Part shown: one piece after another, positions 32,960-42,445 of the stretch
Position numbering within the stretch: position 1 is the first letter of the stretch
Layout: each line of letters opens with the position of its first letter
Source: M55B111 sp964614065
GTDB taxonomy: Bacteria > Bipolaricaulota > Bipolaricaulia > M55B111
Length of the DNA stretch: 64,000 nt
Reading direction: 5' to 3'
Assembly: GCA_964614065.1 (NCBI GenBank)
Contig: CAZTJJ010000001.1
Span: 1-64,000, forward strand
Program-made: the position numbers and the translations under genes
The notes under the pieces: model-generated
Told to the model about the DNA's origin: nothing
Databases searched by the model: none
Seen by the model: the letters and a program-made list of their open reading frames with translations, nothing else

Positions 32960-33982
32960 ATGAAAAACAGAAAAGAACTAATATTAAAAGAGATTGTTGA
33001 TCATTACATTGATTCGGGGGAACCCGTTTCTTCTAAGGTATTGTTGGATAAATATGATCTTAGTTACTCCTCTGCCACTATAAGAAACGACATGCACGAG
33101 CTGGAAGAAGAAGGGTTCCTGAAAAAGCCATACACTTCGGGGGGACGAATTCCTACAGTCGAGGGCTATCGGTATTTCGTGAACTGGCTACTTGAGTTAT
33201 CGGAGCTCTCCCACGAGGAACAGAAGGCGGTTGTAGAGGCATACGAATTTGAACATCAGAATACGGAGAGATTGCTCAGAAATACGGCATCATTGTTATC
33301 GAACATTACTGGCTATACTGGTTTCGTGCTAGGACCGAATTTGGAAGACCGCCAGGTGGCATTCTTCACACTGACTCAACTTGACAAGCATCATTTGTTG
33401 GCGATATTAGTTACAGATGTTGGCTTGGTGGAAAATCGAGTGATAAAGTCGAAGAAAGAAGTCGACGGAAAGCAATTAAACAAAATTGTGCCCATGCTCA
33501 CCGACCGCCTTCAAGGTAAGAAGATCGAGGACTTAATGAAGTTAAAGGACGTTAGTCTCAATGAAGAGGGTTGGTACAATAAATTGACTCGAGATTCCTT
33601 CTTGTTTGTCAAAAAATTTATGCAGGAAAGAAGCTATCGAAGATTATACACTGAAGGTTTGTTAAACCTGATAAGCGAAGATCCTCACAATGACCAGGAT
33701 GCCCGTCAACTGAAACAAGCACTGAAGTGGCTTGACGAGGAAACTTTGTCTAAGATGACAGAAAAATGCGACGAGGATAACAACGACATGAACGTGTTAG
33801 TCGGGATTGACGATGATTCACAGTTTTTGCCGTACAGCCTCATTACCAAAAACCTGGCAAACTGCTCTAGTTCCCTGGGAGTATTGGGTCCGATTGATAT
33901 GGATTACAGTAAATCATTTTCGACCGTTCAGTATATCGGAAATAGATTGGATTCCTTGTTAACTGCCGGAAAAAGAAATTAA
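32960..33982 (+). CDS. hrcA: Heat-inducible transcription repressor HrcA
   Basis: 340-residue repressor of class I heat-shock genes; binds CIRCE and depends on GroEL for activity. The N-terminal winged helix is clear (ILKEIVDHYIDSGEPVSSKV split; SSATIRNDMHELEEEGFL), followed by TSGGRIPTVEGYRYFV, and the C-terminal part carries a GAF-like domain with LGPIDMDYSKSFSTVQYI. It is autoregulated by the CIRCE immediately upstream and also predicted to control groESL at 19.2 kb. First of hrcA-grpE-dnaK-dnaJ. Confidence 0.95.
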   Translation: MKNRKELILKEIVDHYIDSGEPVSSKVLLDKYDLSYSSATIRNDMHELEEEGFLKKPYTSGGRIPTVEGYRYFVNWLLELSELSHEEQKAVVEAYEFEHQNTERLLRNTASLLSNITGYTGFVLGPNLEDRQVAFFTLTQLDKHHLLAILVTDVGLVENRVIKSKKEVDGKQLNKIVPMLTDRLQGKKIEDLMKLKDVSLNEEGWYNKLTRDSFLFVKKFMQERSYRRLYTEGLLNLISEDPHNDQDARQLKQALKWLDEETLSKMTEKCDEDNNDMNVLVGIDDDSQFLPYSLITKNLANCSSSLGVLGPIDMDYSKSFSTVQYIGNRLDSLLTAGKRN

Positions 33983-34003
33983 TGACAGCTGAGGTGATTG
34001 ATA

Positions 34004-34615
34004 ATGGAGAAAGAACCCAAGACGGAAGACTTAGAAGCTGAAGACACTGAGGAAGAATATGAGGACTTTCAGGAGGAAGGTCATGTAGCGCAAGATCAAG
34101 AAGAAACCTCTCCAGATAAAGATTCAGAGAAGTTGACTCAACTGAAGCACCAGCTCAGAGAGAAAGAGGAAAAGATCGAGAGCTTGGAAGATAGAATTCA
34201 ACATTTACAGGCAGACTTTGAGAACTATAAAAAGAGACATAAACAGGAAATAGAGGATGCGGAGCTTGAAGCCCGTGGGGATGTCATCGTGGACGTAGTA
34301 TCGGTTTATGATAATTTGGATAGAGCGTTTAAAAGTTTTGAAAAAAACGACGATACGGAATCCTTTATTGAAGGGATAGAAAAAATCTATGCACAGTTTA
34401 CCGAAGTCTTGTCTAAAAGGGATGTGTGCCCCATAGAGGCTGAGGGTGAAAAATTCGATCCCAAGAAACATCAAGCGCTTATGAAAGTAGAGTCGGATGA
34501 AGATGATCATAATGAAATAACTGAGGAATTTGAACGTGGATATATGTATAGAGGTAGGGTCTTGAAGCCAAGCAAAGTGAAGGTGAATATTCATCCTCCA
34601 GAGGGAGGAGACTGA
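34004..34615 (+). CDS. grpE: Nucleotide exchange factor GrpE
   Basis: 203 residues. A highly acidic N-terminal stretch (about 1-45) leads into the long coiled coil (LREKEEKIESLEDRIQHLQ) and the C-terminal beta domain (EFERGYMYRGRVLKPSKVKV), which promotes ADP release from DnaK. ATG at 34004 is preferred over a TTG two codons earlier, because GAGGTG lies 7 bp before the ATG but only 1 bp before the TTG. Second gene of the heat-shock operon. Confidence 0.96.
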   Translation: MEKEPKTEDLEAEDTEEEYEDFQEEGHVAQDQEETSPDKDSEKLTQLKHQLREKEEKIESLEDRIQHLQADFENYKKRHKQEIEDAELEARGDVIVDVVSVYDNLDRAFKSFEKNDDTESFIEGIEKIYAQFTEVLSKRDVCPIEAEGEKFDPKKHQALMKVESDEDDHNEITEEFERGYMYRGRVLKPSKVKVNIHPPEGGD

Positions 34616-34649
34616 GATATATAACCAAAAATTGGGAGGTAGTTAACTT

Positions 34650-36530
34650 ATGGCGAAAGAAAAAATAATCGGGATAGATTTAGGGACGACAAATTCATGT
34701 GCAGCAATCCTTGAAGGTGGAGAACCGGAAATCATTACAAATGCTGACGGAAATAGAACTACACCTTCTGTGGTAGCATTTACTGATGAAGACGAGTTGC
34801 TGGTCGGAGAGACTGCCAAACGACAGGCGATTACTAACCCTGATAGAACGGTGAGTTCAATCAAGCGAAAGATGGGGGAGGACTATACCGTCAAAATCTC
34901 TAAGAACGGTGAGGCCAAGGATTACACTCCAGAACAGATATCCTCTATGATTTTGCGGAATATCAAGGAAGACGCCGAGAGTCGTATAGGTAGAGAGTTA
35001 AAAAAAGCAGTTATCACAGTTCCAGCCTACTTTAACGACAGTCAGAGACAAGCTACCAAGGACGCAGGCAAGCTGGCCGGGTTGGAGGTTGCCCGCATAA
35101 TTAACGAACCTACAGCTGCTTCTCTAGCTTACGGGCTAAAAGATGTGAGCGACCAGACTATTCTTGTGTATGACCTGGGTGGAGGAACTTTCGATGTATC
35201 TATCCTGGAATTGGGAGACGGCGTCTTCGAAGTGGTCTCAACTGACGGTGACACAAAACTTGGTGGCGACGACTTCGATCAAAAGATCGTAGATTGGTTG
35301 GTTGATCGGTTTAGAAAGCAGGAAGGTATGGATTTATCAAATGATACTAGTGCGTTACAAAGGATGAGGACTGCTGCTGAAGAAGCTAAGAAGGAGCTTT
35401 CGTCTAGAAAGGAAACCACGGTAAATTTACCTTATATTACAGCAGATCAAACGGGGCCAAAACACTTAGAGGAGAAACTGACCAGAGCAAAGTTCGAAGG
35501 TATGATTGATAAACATCTCTCTCGGACAATGGATATACTCGAATCTGCTCTTTCCGCAGCAGATATGGATAAGGACGATATAGATCAGGTAGTTTTGGTC
35601 GGCGGTTCAACCCGGATTCCGCGCGTGCAAGAGCTAATAGAAGAACACGTGCCTGGTAAAGTAAACAAAGAAATTAACCCCGATGAAGTTGTAGCCCGCG
35701 GTGCCGCGGTTCAAGGTGGTGTGCTTGCCGGTGAAGTGGACGATCTGGTTTTACTTGACGTTACTCCATTGACTCTGGGGATTGAAACCCTGGGCGGAGT
35801 GACTACACCCCTAATTGACAAAAATACCACTATACCCACCGAGAAATCGAAAACGTTTTCTACTGCCGAGAACAACCAGACTACTGTGGATATCCACGTT
35901 GTTCAGGGTGAGCGTAAGATGGCCAAGGATAACAAAAGCATAGGTAGGTTCCAGTTGACAGGTATTCCTCCCGCTCCTAGAGGTGTTCCACAGATAGACG
36001 TTAACTTTAGCATAGATGCAGACGGAATTCTTAACGTATCAGCTGAAGACAAGGGCACAGGAAAATCCGAATCGATTACCATTGAAGAACCCTCCCGATT
36101 ATCCGAAGAAGAGATAGAAGAGATGAAGCAAGAAGCCGAAAAACACAAGGAAGAAGATAAACGTAAAGCCGAGAGAATAGAAGCTAGGAACAGGGCAGAC
36201 CAACTTATCTACTCAACACAACAAAGCCTCGAACAGTTTGGCGATAAGTTAGACGCTGATACGAGGAAGAAAATAGATCAGGCAATAAGCGACCTTCAAG
36301 GATTAATCGAAGAGGAAGCATCGAAGGAGCAATTGGAAGAAGGCATTGAAAGATTAAATGATGTAGCTCAAGAGATCGGGCAGACGGCCTATCAAGGACA
36401 AGGAGCTCAGGGTGGGCAACCCGGTCAAGGTGGACCGACATCTGGAGGACAACAGCCAGGCACATCTACTGGTGAGTCCGATGATGAATACGTTGATGCT
36501 GAATATGAGGAACCGGAGGATGAAGAGTAA
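34650..36530 (+). CDS. dnaK: Chaperone protein DnaK (Hsp70)
   Basis: 626 residues. ATPase domain signatures IGIDLGTTNSC, VYDLGGGTFDVSIL and VVLVGGSTRIPRVQ are intact, followed by the substrate-binding domain (LTLGIETLGG) and a lid ending in a Gly/Gln-rich linker and an acidic tail (YVDAEYEEPEDEE). A GGGAGGT site precedes the ATG. Works with the adjacent GrpE and DnaJ. The tail DAEYEE is conserved in bacterial DnaK. Confidence 0.99.
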   Translation: MAKEKIIGIDLGTTNSCAAILEGGEPEIITNADGNRTTPSVVAFTDEDELLVGETAKRQAITNPDRTVSSIKRKMGEDYTVKISKNGEAKDYTPEQISSMILRNIKEDAESRIGRELKKAVITVPAYFNDSQRQATKDAGKLAGLEVARIINEPTAASLAYGLKDVSDQTILVYDLGGGTFDVSILELGDGVFEVVSTDGDTKLGGDDFDQKIVDWLVDRFRKQEGMDLSNDTSALQRMRTAAEEAKKELSSRKETTVNLPYITADQTGPKHLEEKLTRAKFEGMIDKHLSRTMDILESALSAADMDKDDIDQVVLVGGSTRIPRVQELIEEHVPGKVNKEINPDEVVARGAAVQGGVLAGEVDDLVLLDVTPLTLGIETLGGVTTPLIDKNTTIPTEKSKTFSTAENNQTTVDIHVVQGERKMAKDNKSIGRFQLTGIPPAPRGVPQIDVNFSIDADGILNVSAEDKGTGKSESITIEEPSRLSEEEIEEMKQEAEKHKEEDKRKAERIEARNRADQLIYSTQQSLEQFGDKLDADTRKKIDQAISDLQGLIEEEASKEQLEEGIERLNDVAQEIGQTAYQGQGAQGGQPGQGGPTSGGQQPGTSTGESDDEYVDAEYEEPEDEE

Positions 36531-36571
36531 ATCCCCCCTTTAATATTTGAGAGATAATAAGGGCCGGTAAT

Positions 36572-37735
36572 ATGGCGAAAGACTACTACAAGATTTTAGG
36601 CGTGGATGAGGATGCCTCGGAACAGGAAATAAAAAAAGCATATAGAGAGAAGGCTAAACAGTTTCATCCGGATATGAATCCGGATATAGACAAAGATGAA
36701 GCAGAGAAGAAATTCAAGGAAGTAACTGAGGCTTACGAGGTACTCTCTGATCCTGAGAAGAGAGCACAATACGATAGATTTGGACATGCCGGCCCTCAAC
36801 AGGGATTCGACTTTAACAGTCAAGATTTTGAGCGAGCAAGAAGCGCTTTTTCCGGTGGACCCTTTGATGACATATTTGACATGTTTTTTGGCGAAGGGCC
36901 AAGAAGAACTGGAAGAAGAACAGCTGCACAGAAAGGGGAAGATCTTCAGAGAAAGTTACGAATTTCTCTTGAAGACGCTGCCAACGGAACCAGGGTGAAG
37001 TTCTCTATTCCTCGGTTCGTTTGGTGTGACAAATGTGATGGTGAGGGAGTAAAGCCCGGCACGTCCAAGCGTACCTGCCCGCATTGTAATGGGACAGGGG
37101 AAATAAGGCAGAAACAACAAACGATGCTTGGTAGCTTTGTTAACGTGCGAACTTGTCCAAAATGCGGTGGCACTGGTGAGATTATAGATGAGCCTTGCCC
37201 AAAGTGTCGCGGAGAAGGACGAGTAAAAGAGAAAACTGAAATTTCCGTTAAAGTTCCACCGGGAGTGCAGGATGGTTCGCGGTTAAGGTTGAGGGGTAAG
37301 GGGAACGCTGGCCGAAAAGGTGCTCCCACCGGTGATCTGTTCATCGTTGTTGAGATCAAGCAGCACGACACGTTTATTCGGAAGGGTGACGACCTTTTAG
37401 CTACTGTTCCAGTGAATTTTACCCAGCTCGCTTTGGGAGATACCATTAAAGTGCCTACGATTGATGGAGTGGACCGAGTTGAAATTAAGCCAGGTACCCA
37501 GCCCGGAGCAAAACTCAGGCTTAGAAATCGGGGAATTCCTCATTTGAATAATAGAGGAAAGGGCGATGAGATTATTCGCTTGAAAGCCCTCACCCCGAAA
37601 AATATCAGCGCGAAAGAGCGAGAGCTACTTCAAAAACTGGATGATTCGTTGAAAAATCCAATTGACAACCATTCCGACGATAACGATTCTTTTTTTGACA
37701 GACTGAAAAAATTTAGAGAGGAGTTTACAAAATAG
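36572..37735 (+). CDS. dnaJ: Chaperone protein DnaJ (Hsp40)
   Basis: 387 residues, full type A J-protein: J domain with HPD (about 32-34), a Gly/Phe-rich linker, four CxxCxGxG-type zinc motifs between about 150 and 215 (CDKCDGEG, CPHCNGTG, CPKCGGTG, CPKCRGEG), and the C-terminal beta domains. It stimulates DnaK ATPase and presents substrates. Last gene of the operon; no strong terminator is seen before the converging gene, only a weak stem followed by CTTTTTAT at about 37780-37825. Confidence 0.98.
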   Translation: MAKDYYKILGVDEDASEQEIKKAYREKAKQFHPDMNPDIDKDEAEKKFKEVTEAYEVLSDPEKRAQYDRFGHAGPQQGFDFNSQDFERARSAFSGGPFDDIFDMFFGEGPRRTGRRTAAQKGEDLQRKLRISLEDAANGTRVKFSIPRFVWCDKCDGEGVKPGTSKRTCPHCNGTGEIRQKQQTMLGSFVNVRTCPKCGGTGEIIDEPCPKCRGEGRVKEKTEISVKVPPGVQDGSRLRLRGKGNAGRKGAPTGDLFIVVEIKQHDTFIRKGDDLLATVPVNFTQLALGDTIKVPTIDGVDRVEIKPGTQPGAKLRLRNRGIPHLNNRGKGDEIIRLKALTPKNISAKERELLQKLDDSLKNPIDNHSDDNDSFFDRLKKFREEFTK

Positions 37736-37827
37736 ACTGAGGCGATTATATACTGAACATCCTTAGCAGGTAAACTGATTAAGCAACAGACTTAAACTGT
37801 CAGTGGTTTGCTAGAAATCTTTTTATG

Positions 37828-38976
37828 TTAGGGGCCTATGGCAGCAAAAATATCCAATAACCGTTCCCGGTTAACCCCCTGTCCTAATAAATAGTAGAAA
37901 CTTTCTTCAATTTGCCCGCCCACTTCCAGAATCGATCTGTCAAGATTGTCAGAGAGCCGATCTTGGACGCTTTTACCTCTGTCTGCAACTTTGATCTTTT
38001 TGTCGTTGACCTCTGTTTCTTCGCCGTTTTCAGATAGGTAAGCTCTGTGCCTATTCATTTCTCTCGAGAGATAGTTACCCGCCAGCAACTGTAGAGATGA
38101 TTTTTCCTCTTCTTTAGAAGAAGATAGAAAACCAATTGAGGCGTAAGCACGATCCTTTTTCTGGTTAATCATCATGGATAACCTGTCGCCCATGGGCTCG
38201 AACCCTTCTTCTTCGATTTTTTCTAGATCAAGTGGTATAGGGAATTCTTCTGAAAATTGGTCTTCAGTAAAGTCTTTTTGTTCAAAGAGCAGATCTATCT
38301 TGGATGAATCAAATTCGAAGTTCTTCTCGGAAAGTTTGTCAACTTGATAGTCGGAGTATTCTACGAAAATAGGCCCTCCCTGACTACTTGGAAATCGCAG
38401 TTGATCACGTTGCCCTGGGTGATAGGTAATCTTCAAAGGCAGATTAGTTTCAGTGTCTATGGCAAGTTCAGCCTTGTCCAGGCTAAAAACTTCGTCCTTT
38501 AAGAATAGTGATCTTTGAGTCACTTTCGGTTTCAATCCCAATCTTTGTACTTTTCTGCCGCTAATTTTGCCTTCCCCGTTGTCTTTAAGCAAGAAATCTT
38601 TAACTAAGGTGGTTAAGAATTTCAGCTGGCCAATTACGTCGACTCCACCAAATGGAGAGTAGATGTTTTTACCTTCCTTTTTTATTGCTGTATCTTTGTT
38701 CAGCATATGTAACCAGGTCGATTTCCCGTCGTAAGTGATTTTAGTATTCTCGAGATCGTCGCCATTGAATTCAGGACCACCAAAAAGCTTCGTTTCAAAT
38801 TCCTCGAGAGGGTTGGAGAATTCGTCGTATTCAACTGTAAGTTTTCGAGGCTTCTTAAATCTGAGATGTGCTTGAATCCTCAGATTTCCAGCGGTGATCT
38901 CCTGATCACATTCAAAACTTTGGAGATTTTCGTAGGCTTCACCGGTTTTTAGAGCGAAATCGCGTAGATTTATCAT
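37828..38976 (-). CDS. LolA-like fold protein of unknown function
   Basis: 382 residues with no signal peptide or membrane helix. The first 270 residues look like the half-barrel of LolA/outer-membrane lipoprotein-sorting proteins and of YdcC: FECDQEITAGNLRIQAHLRF split, RKLTVEYDEF, ITYDGKSTWLHM, LAIDTETNLPLKITYH. The last third is not recognised and is charged and helical. If the fold call is right, the missing export signal is unusual, since LolA relatives act outside the cytoplasm. A GGTGA ribosome site supports the ATG. It is followed on the minus strand by nothing before dnaJ and preceded by the M42 peptidase, 31 bp away, so the two may be co-transcribed. Confidence 0.55.
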   Translation of the reverse strand: MINLRDFALKTGEAYENLQSFECDQEITAGNLRIQAHLRFKKPRKLTVEYDEFSNPLEEFETKLFGGPEFNGDDLENTKITYDGKSTWLHMLNKDTAIKKEGKNIYSPFGGVDVIGQLKFLTTLVKDFLLKDNGEGKISGRKVQRLGLKPKVTQRSLFLKDEVFSLDKAELAIDTETNLPLKITYHPGQRDQLRFPSSQGGPIFVEYSDYQVDKLSEKNFEFDSSKIDLLFEQKDFTEDQFSEEFPIPLDLEKIEEEGFEPMGDRLSMMINQKKDRAYASIGFLSSSKEEEKSSLQLLAGNYLSREMNRHRAYLSENGEETEVNDKKIKVADRGKSVQDRLSDNLDRSILEVGGQIEESFYYLLGQGVNRERLLDIFAAIGP

Positions 38977-39007
38977 TGGATCACCCGATAGGTGGAGTTA
39001 GTTAATT

Positions 39008-40072
39008 TTAAAACAGCTCGTACTTTTCTTCGTGAATTGTTTCAACGGTCTTCGCAATTAAATCTATTATATGATCTAGATCTGCGAGGCTGACTAACTC
39101 GCATGGACTGTGCATGTATCTGTTGGGAATAGAAATTAGCGCGGTGGCTACGCCGGAGCGAGTTAATTGGATAGCGTTAGCGTCCGTTCCTGTTCCACCT
39201 GGGGCCCCGACGACTTGATAAGGAATGTTATTAGTTTCCGCTGTCTCTTCCATTTTCTTCAGCAGTACCGGGTTTATGTTGGGACCTTTGGAAAGGATAG
39301 GTCCTGAATCAATTTTTGTTTCACCAACCTTTCTCTTTTCTTTATCCATCATTGGTGTGTCTGTGGCAAAGCCAACGTCTACAGCAATCCCAACGTCAGG
39401 ATTTATGCCGTATGCAGAGGTGATTGCTCCTCTTAAGCCGATTTCTTCCTGTACGGTTGCTACTGCGTGAACCTCAGCCTGTGGCTGTAAGTCAGACAAC
39501 TTTCTGGCAGCTTCTAGGACCACGAACCCGCCGCTTTTGTCGTCAAACCCCCTTGCTGCTACTATGTTTCCTTGGAGCCTCTCAAATGAGTAACCTAGAA
39601 CTCCTGGACTGCCTACCTCGACTAGCTCTTTAGCCTCCTCTTTGTCAGAAACACCAATGTCGATCCACAGATTTTCTGGCTTGACGACTTCCTTTTTATC
39701 CTCTTCTTCCATTAGATGTATCGGTTTTCTGCCAATAACACCGGTTATGGTTCCATTTTTTCCCTCTAGTTGAACTCTCTGGCCGGGAAAAACTTGGTTG
39801 TCCCACCCGCCGATAGTGGTAAAAAACAAATACCCTTCGTCATTGATTTGGCTTATCATTATCCCAATTTCGTCAGTATGGCCGGCAAGCATGACAGTGG
39901 GGTTGCCCCCTTTATTGACGACGGCGAAAGAGTTACCGTGCCGATCACCGTGTACATCGTCAGCGAAAATCTGTGCTTCGTCTTTCCACAATTTTGCGGC
40001 TTTTTCTTCAAATCCCGAGGGACTGATTGTATTTACGTATTCTTCAAGGAATTCGAGTGTTTTTTCGTTCAT
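39008..40072 (-). CDS. M42 family aminopeptidase (FrvX/TET-like)
   Basis: 354-residue dinuclear-metal aminopeptidase. Metal ligands and catalytic residues are visible: AGHTDEIG (His), RGFDDKSGG (Asp), VQEEIGLRG (Glu-Glu), VDVGFATDTP (Asp) and SPCELVS near the C terminus. Members form large cytosolic TET dodecamers that finish peptide degradation; older annotations call them endoglucanase. GGAGG lies 11 bp before the ATG. The nearby peptide-type ABC transporter fits a peptide-using lifestyle, though it is transcribed divergently. Confidence 0.94.
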   Translation of the reverse strand: MNEKTLEFLEEYVNTISPSGFEEKAAKLWKDEAQIFADDVHGDRHGNSFAVVNKGGNPTVMLAGHTDEIGIMISQINDEGYLFFTTIGGWDNQVFPGQRVQLEGKNGTITGVIGRKPIHLMEEEDKKEVVKPENLWIDIGVSDKEEAKELVEVGSPGVLGYSFERLQGNIVAARGFDDKSGGFVVLEAARKLSDLQPQAEVHAVATVQEEIGLRGAITSAYGINPDVGIAVDVGFATDTPMMDKEKRKVGETKIDSGPILSKGPNINPVLLKKMEETAETNNIPYQVVGAPGGTGTDANAIQLTRSGVATALISIPNRYMHSPCELVSLADLDHIIDLIAKTVETIHEEKYELF

Positions 40073-40239
40073 TGTTTTTCGCCTCCAGACTTTTGAATAT
40101 TGACAAAATAACGAATAATTTTCAACAAGCTGAGTTCACCAAAATTAGCCGAGGAAGCCTAATAGCTTACTGCGGGGTTATTGACTAGCTCCTTTGCTGA
40201 TTTACTTTGGTTGAACTTCGTGCGCCATTCGCTGTTGAC

Positions 40240-40267
40240 ACTTCCTCCCCTGTGGAGAACGGGAAGT
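40240..40267. repeat. Possible IS200/IS605-type terminal hairpin remnant
   Basis: ACTTCC (40240-40245) and GGAAGT (40262-40267) frame CTCCCC...GGG, directly after GTTGAC. The GTTGACACTTCCTCCCC...GGGAAGT pattern recalls the subterminal hairpins found at the end of tnpB-bearing elements. No transposase or TnpB coding sequence is next to it, so this is a weak call from pattern memory. Confidence 0.3.
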
Positions 40268-40365
40268 CTCTCCTCAACGTATGAGTTTCGAGTACATTTA
40301 TTATGAGTCAATTCGCCTTTGTATCTCTGATTTCGCGTAGGGTCTTGCACCTAACACTTTACATG

Positions 40366-40394
40366 TTGACAAGGGTTTTCCATAGTCCTAATAT
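40366..40394 (+). promoter_or_regulatory. Sigma-70 promoter of the peptide ABC transporter
   Basis: A perfect TTGACA (40366-40371), a 17-bp spacer and TAATAT (40389-40394). The leader before the first gene would be about 110 nt. Confidence 0.8.
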
Positions 40395-40512
40395 TAAGGT
40401 GCAGCCTAGATATGGGGGGGTGAGAAAAACTCAAACTGTACTTGAATACTTTTCCAGACAGTGGTCTTACTAACTCTGGATTTTACTCAGTTCAATTCAA
40501 GGAGGTATACTT

Positions 40513-42420
40513 ATGAGTTCTACTTCTAAGAAAAGTCTTATTTTTGGACTCTCTTTTGTACTGATTTTCTCGCTTATGATCGTTGGCTTTGCGCAGGATA
40601 AACCGGAGGTTAAAAATCCTAACTTACTGAATGTCGTGACCAGCGGTACGGCTAACACCTTGGATCCTGCTTACACCTACGATACTGCTAGCGGGACCAT
40701 CATTCAAAATGTTTATGAAAACTTGTTGCGTTATCCTTATGGGACAGTTGACGGGAACGAGAAGAAAACGGAAGGATACAGTGTAAGTTCATTTGAACCA
40801 CTTCTTGCTGCTAAAGTTCCTTCAAAGGATAACGGTCTTATAAGAGAAACCGCAGGTGGCGGAGTGATATACGAATTCCCGATAAGGCAGGGAGTTACTT
40901 TCCATAATGGAAACAAGTTGACTCCGGAAGACGTGGAATATTCCTTCGAGAGGACGATGATTCAGGACAGGTCGGGTGGGCCTTCGTGGATGATTTTACA
41001 ACCGTTAACAGGATATGGAAGTATTAAGAGTATAGTTAAGGCCGTAGCCGGGGTTGACGAGTTCGCGGATGCCACCAGTGAAGACCGCGTTGCAGCCTTT
41101 AATTCGTTTATTGACCCAGCCGTAGAGACTAAAGGTAACAGTGTCGTCTTTAAGTTGCCTAAATCCTATCCTCCGTTCTTAAACATCCTCACCCATGGTT
41201 CTGCATGGTCGGCAATTATGGATAAAGAATGGGTAATTGAGCAGGGTGGCTGGCCAGGAACTGCTGATACTTGGGTCGAATATCATAACCCAGGGGGCGG
41301 TTCGGCTGCAGAGGATTCCGTACTATATGACGTGATGAATGGAACAGGCCCGTTTAAATTGGAACGTTGGGACCCTGGAACGGAAGTCGTATTTAGTCGA
41401 AACGATAACTACTGGCGTGAACCCGCTAAGGTGAAGCGTTTTATTATTCAAAAAATCGACGAGTGGGGAACCCGAAGGCTCAAGTTCATCAACGGCGAAG
41501 CGGATATTTGCTATGTACCGCTGCAGTACCTTGGACAGGTTGAAGGGACAGAGGGAGTAAAGGTACAGAAACACCTACCCACGATACAAATGAACCCGGC
41601 AGCTTTCTTCACGCAGGATGTAATAGTGGAGAATAACGATCTGGTTGGCTCGGGCACCTGGGGCGATGGTATCCCCTCTAATTTCTTCAATGACGTTAAG
41701 GTAAGAAAGGCCTTTAACTACGCTTTTGAATACGATGCCTTTATTGAACAGGTTCTCCAGGGCCTTGGATACAAGACGAACGGTCCCGTTCCAAAGAACA
41801 TGCAACCATATTACAACGATGACCTTGAACTCTACAGTCATGATCTCGATAAAGCGGAGCAATTGCTCAAGGAAGCCCACGGTGGGGAACTCTGGGAGAA
41901 AGGGTTTACCTTCACTATTCTATACAATACTGGAAACGAATCCAGGAAGACGGCGTCCAATATATTTGAAGCAAATATTGAGAAAATCAATCCCAACTTC
42001 GAGATTAAGGTTAGAGGTGTCGATTGGTCCACGTATCTAGACCAAATGATCGGGACCAAAATGCCTCTGTTCATTATTGGATGGCTGGCTGACTTCCCCG
42101 ACCCTCATAACTTCGTTACGCCGTTCATGGCTTCCGATGGAACTTTCTCAGGCTGGCAGGGCGAGGGAATGGTCGAAATGGCCAAAGAGCAGTTTGATCC
42201 TTTAATTGAGCAAGGAATGGCCACGGTTGACGTGGAGAAACGTAAGAAAACCTACTACGAGCTTCAGAAACTTGCGCACGATCTCGCAATAGATGTCTGG
42301 TTACCTCAGGCAGAAGGAACTAGGATTCTTCGATCCTGGGTCCAGGACGTGCCGTTCAACCCGATGTTCGCTAATTCATGGTCCTATGCTTATCCAATAT
42401 GGAAAGGTTATGAGGACTAA
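40513..42420 (+). CDS. ABC transporter substrate-binding protein, peptide/nickel family 5
   Basis: Exported solute-binding protein of 635 residues. Signal peptide at 1-28 (LIFGLSFVLIFSLMIVGFAQ). The family 5 body follows: LNVVTSGTANTLDPAYTYD split, EFPIRQGVTFHNGNKLTPEDVEYSFE split, GTGPFKLERWDPGTEV and a C-terminal LPQAEG..WVQDV. It is longer than typical DppA/OppA (about 530-560), mainly through insertions in the first 200 residues. AGGAGGT precedes the ATG. The ligand is probably a peptide but could be another oligomer. It is followed by a terminator-like hairpin and two permease genes. Confidence 0.93.
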   Translation: MSSTSKKSLIFGLSFVLIFSLMIVGFAQDKPEVKNPNLLNVVTSGTANTLDPAYTYDTASGTIIQNVYENLLRYPYGTVDGNEKKTEGYSVSSFEPLLAAKVPSKDNGLIRETAGGGVIYEFPIRQGVTFHNGNKLTPEDVEYSFERTMIQDRSGGPSWMILQPLTGYGSIKSIVKAVAGVDEFADATSEDRVAAFNSFIDPAVETKGNSVVFKLPKSYPPFLNILTHGSAWSAIMDKEWVIEQGGWPGTADTWVEYHNPGGGSAAEDSVLYDVMNGTGPFKLERWDPGTEVVFSRNDNYWREPAKVKRFIIQKIDEWGTRRLKFINGEADICYVPLQYLGQVEGTEGVKVQKHLPTIQMNPAAFFTQDVIVENNDLVGSGTWGDGIPSNFFNDVKVRKAFNYAFEYDAFIEQVLQGLGYKTNGPVPKNMQPYYNDDLELYSHDLDKAEQLLKEAHGGELWEKGFTFTILYNTGNESRKTASNIFEANIEKINPNFEIKVRGVDWSTYLDQMIGTKMPLFIIGWLADFPDPHNFVTPFMASDGTFSGWQGEGMVEMAKEQFDPLIEQGMATVDVEKRKKTYYELQKLAHDLAIDVWLPQAEGTRILRSWVQDVPFNPMFANSWSYAYPIWKGYED

Positions 42421-42445
42421 CTATCGTTAGAAGGTTTTATGGGTT

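Larger units (their letters stand above)
40073..40512. other. Intergenic region upstream of the peptide ABC transporter
   Basis: 440 bp. It contains an imperfect palindrome at 40240-40267 that resembles the end of an IS200/IS605-type element, a promoter at 40366-40394, and the AGGAGGT site of the next gene at 40499. No gene is supported; a 63-codon minus-strand frame crosses the palindrome but has no ribosome site. Confidence 0.6.

Noticed and set aside
37736..37827. Possible terminator of the hrcA operon (AGCAA...TTTGCT followed by CTTTTTAT)
   Set aside because: Only 5 bp of pairing with a 20-nt interior; too weak to list as a terminator.
40159..40350. A 63-codon minus-strand frame that might be a small protein
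   Set aside because: No ribosome site, no similarity I recognise beyond an IS-end translation; treated as non-coding.
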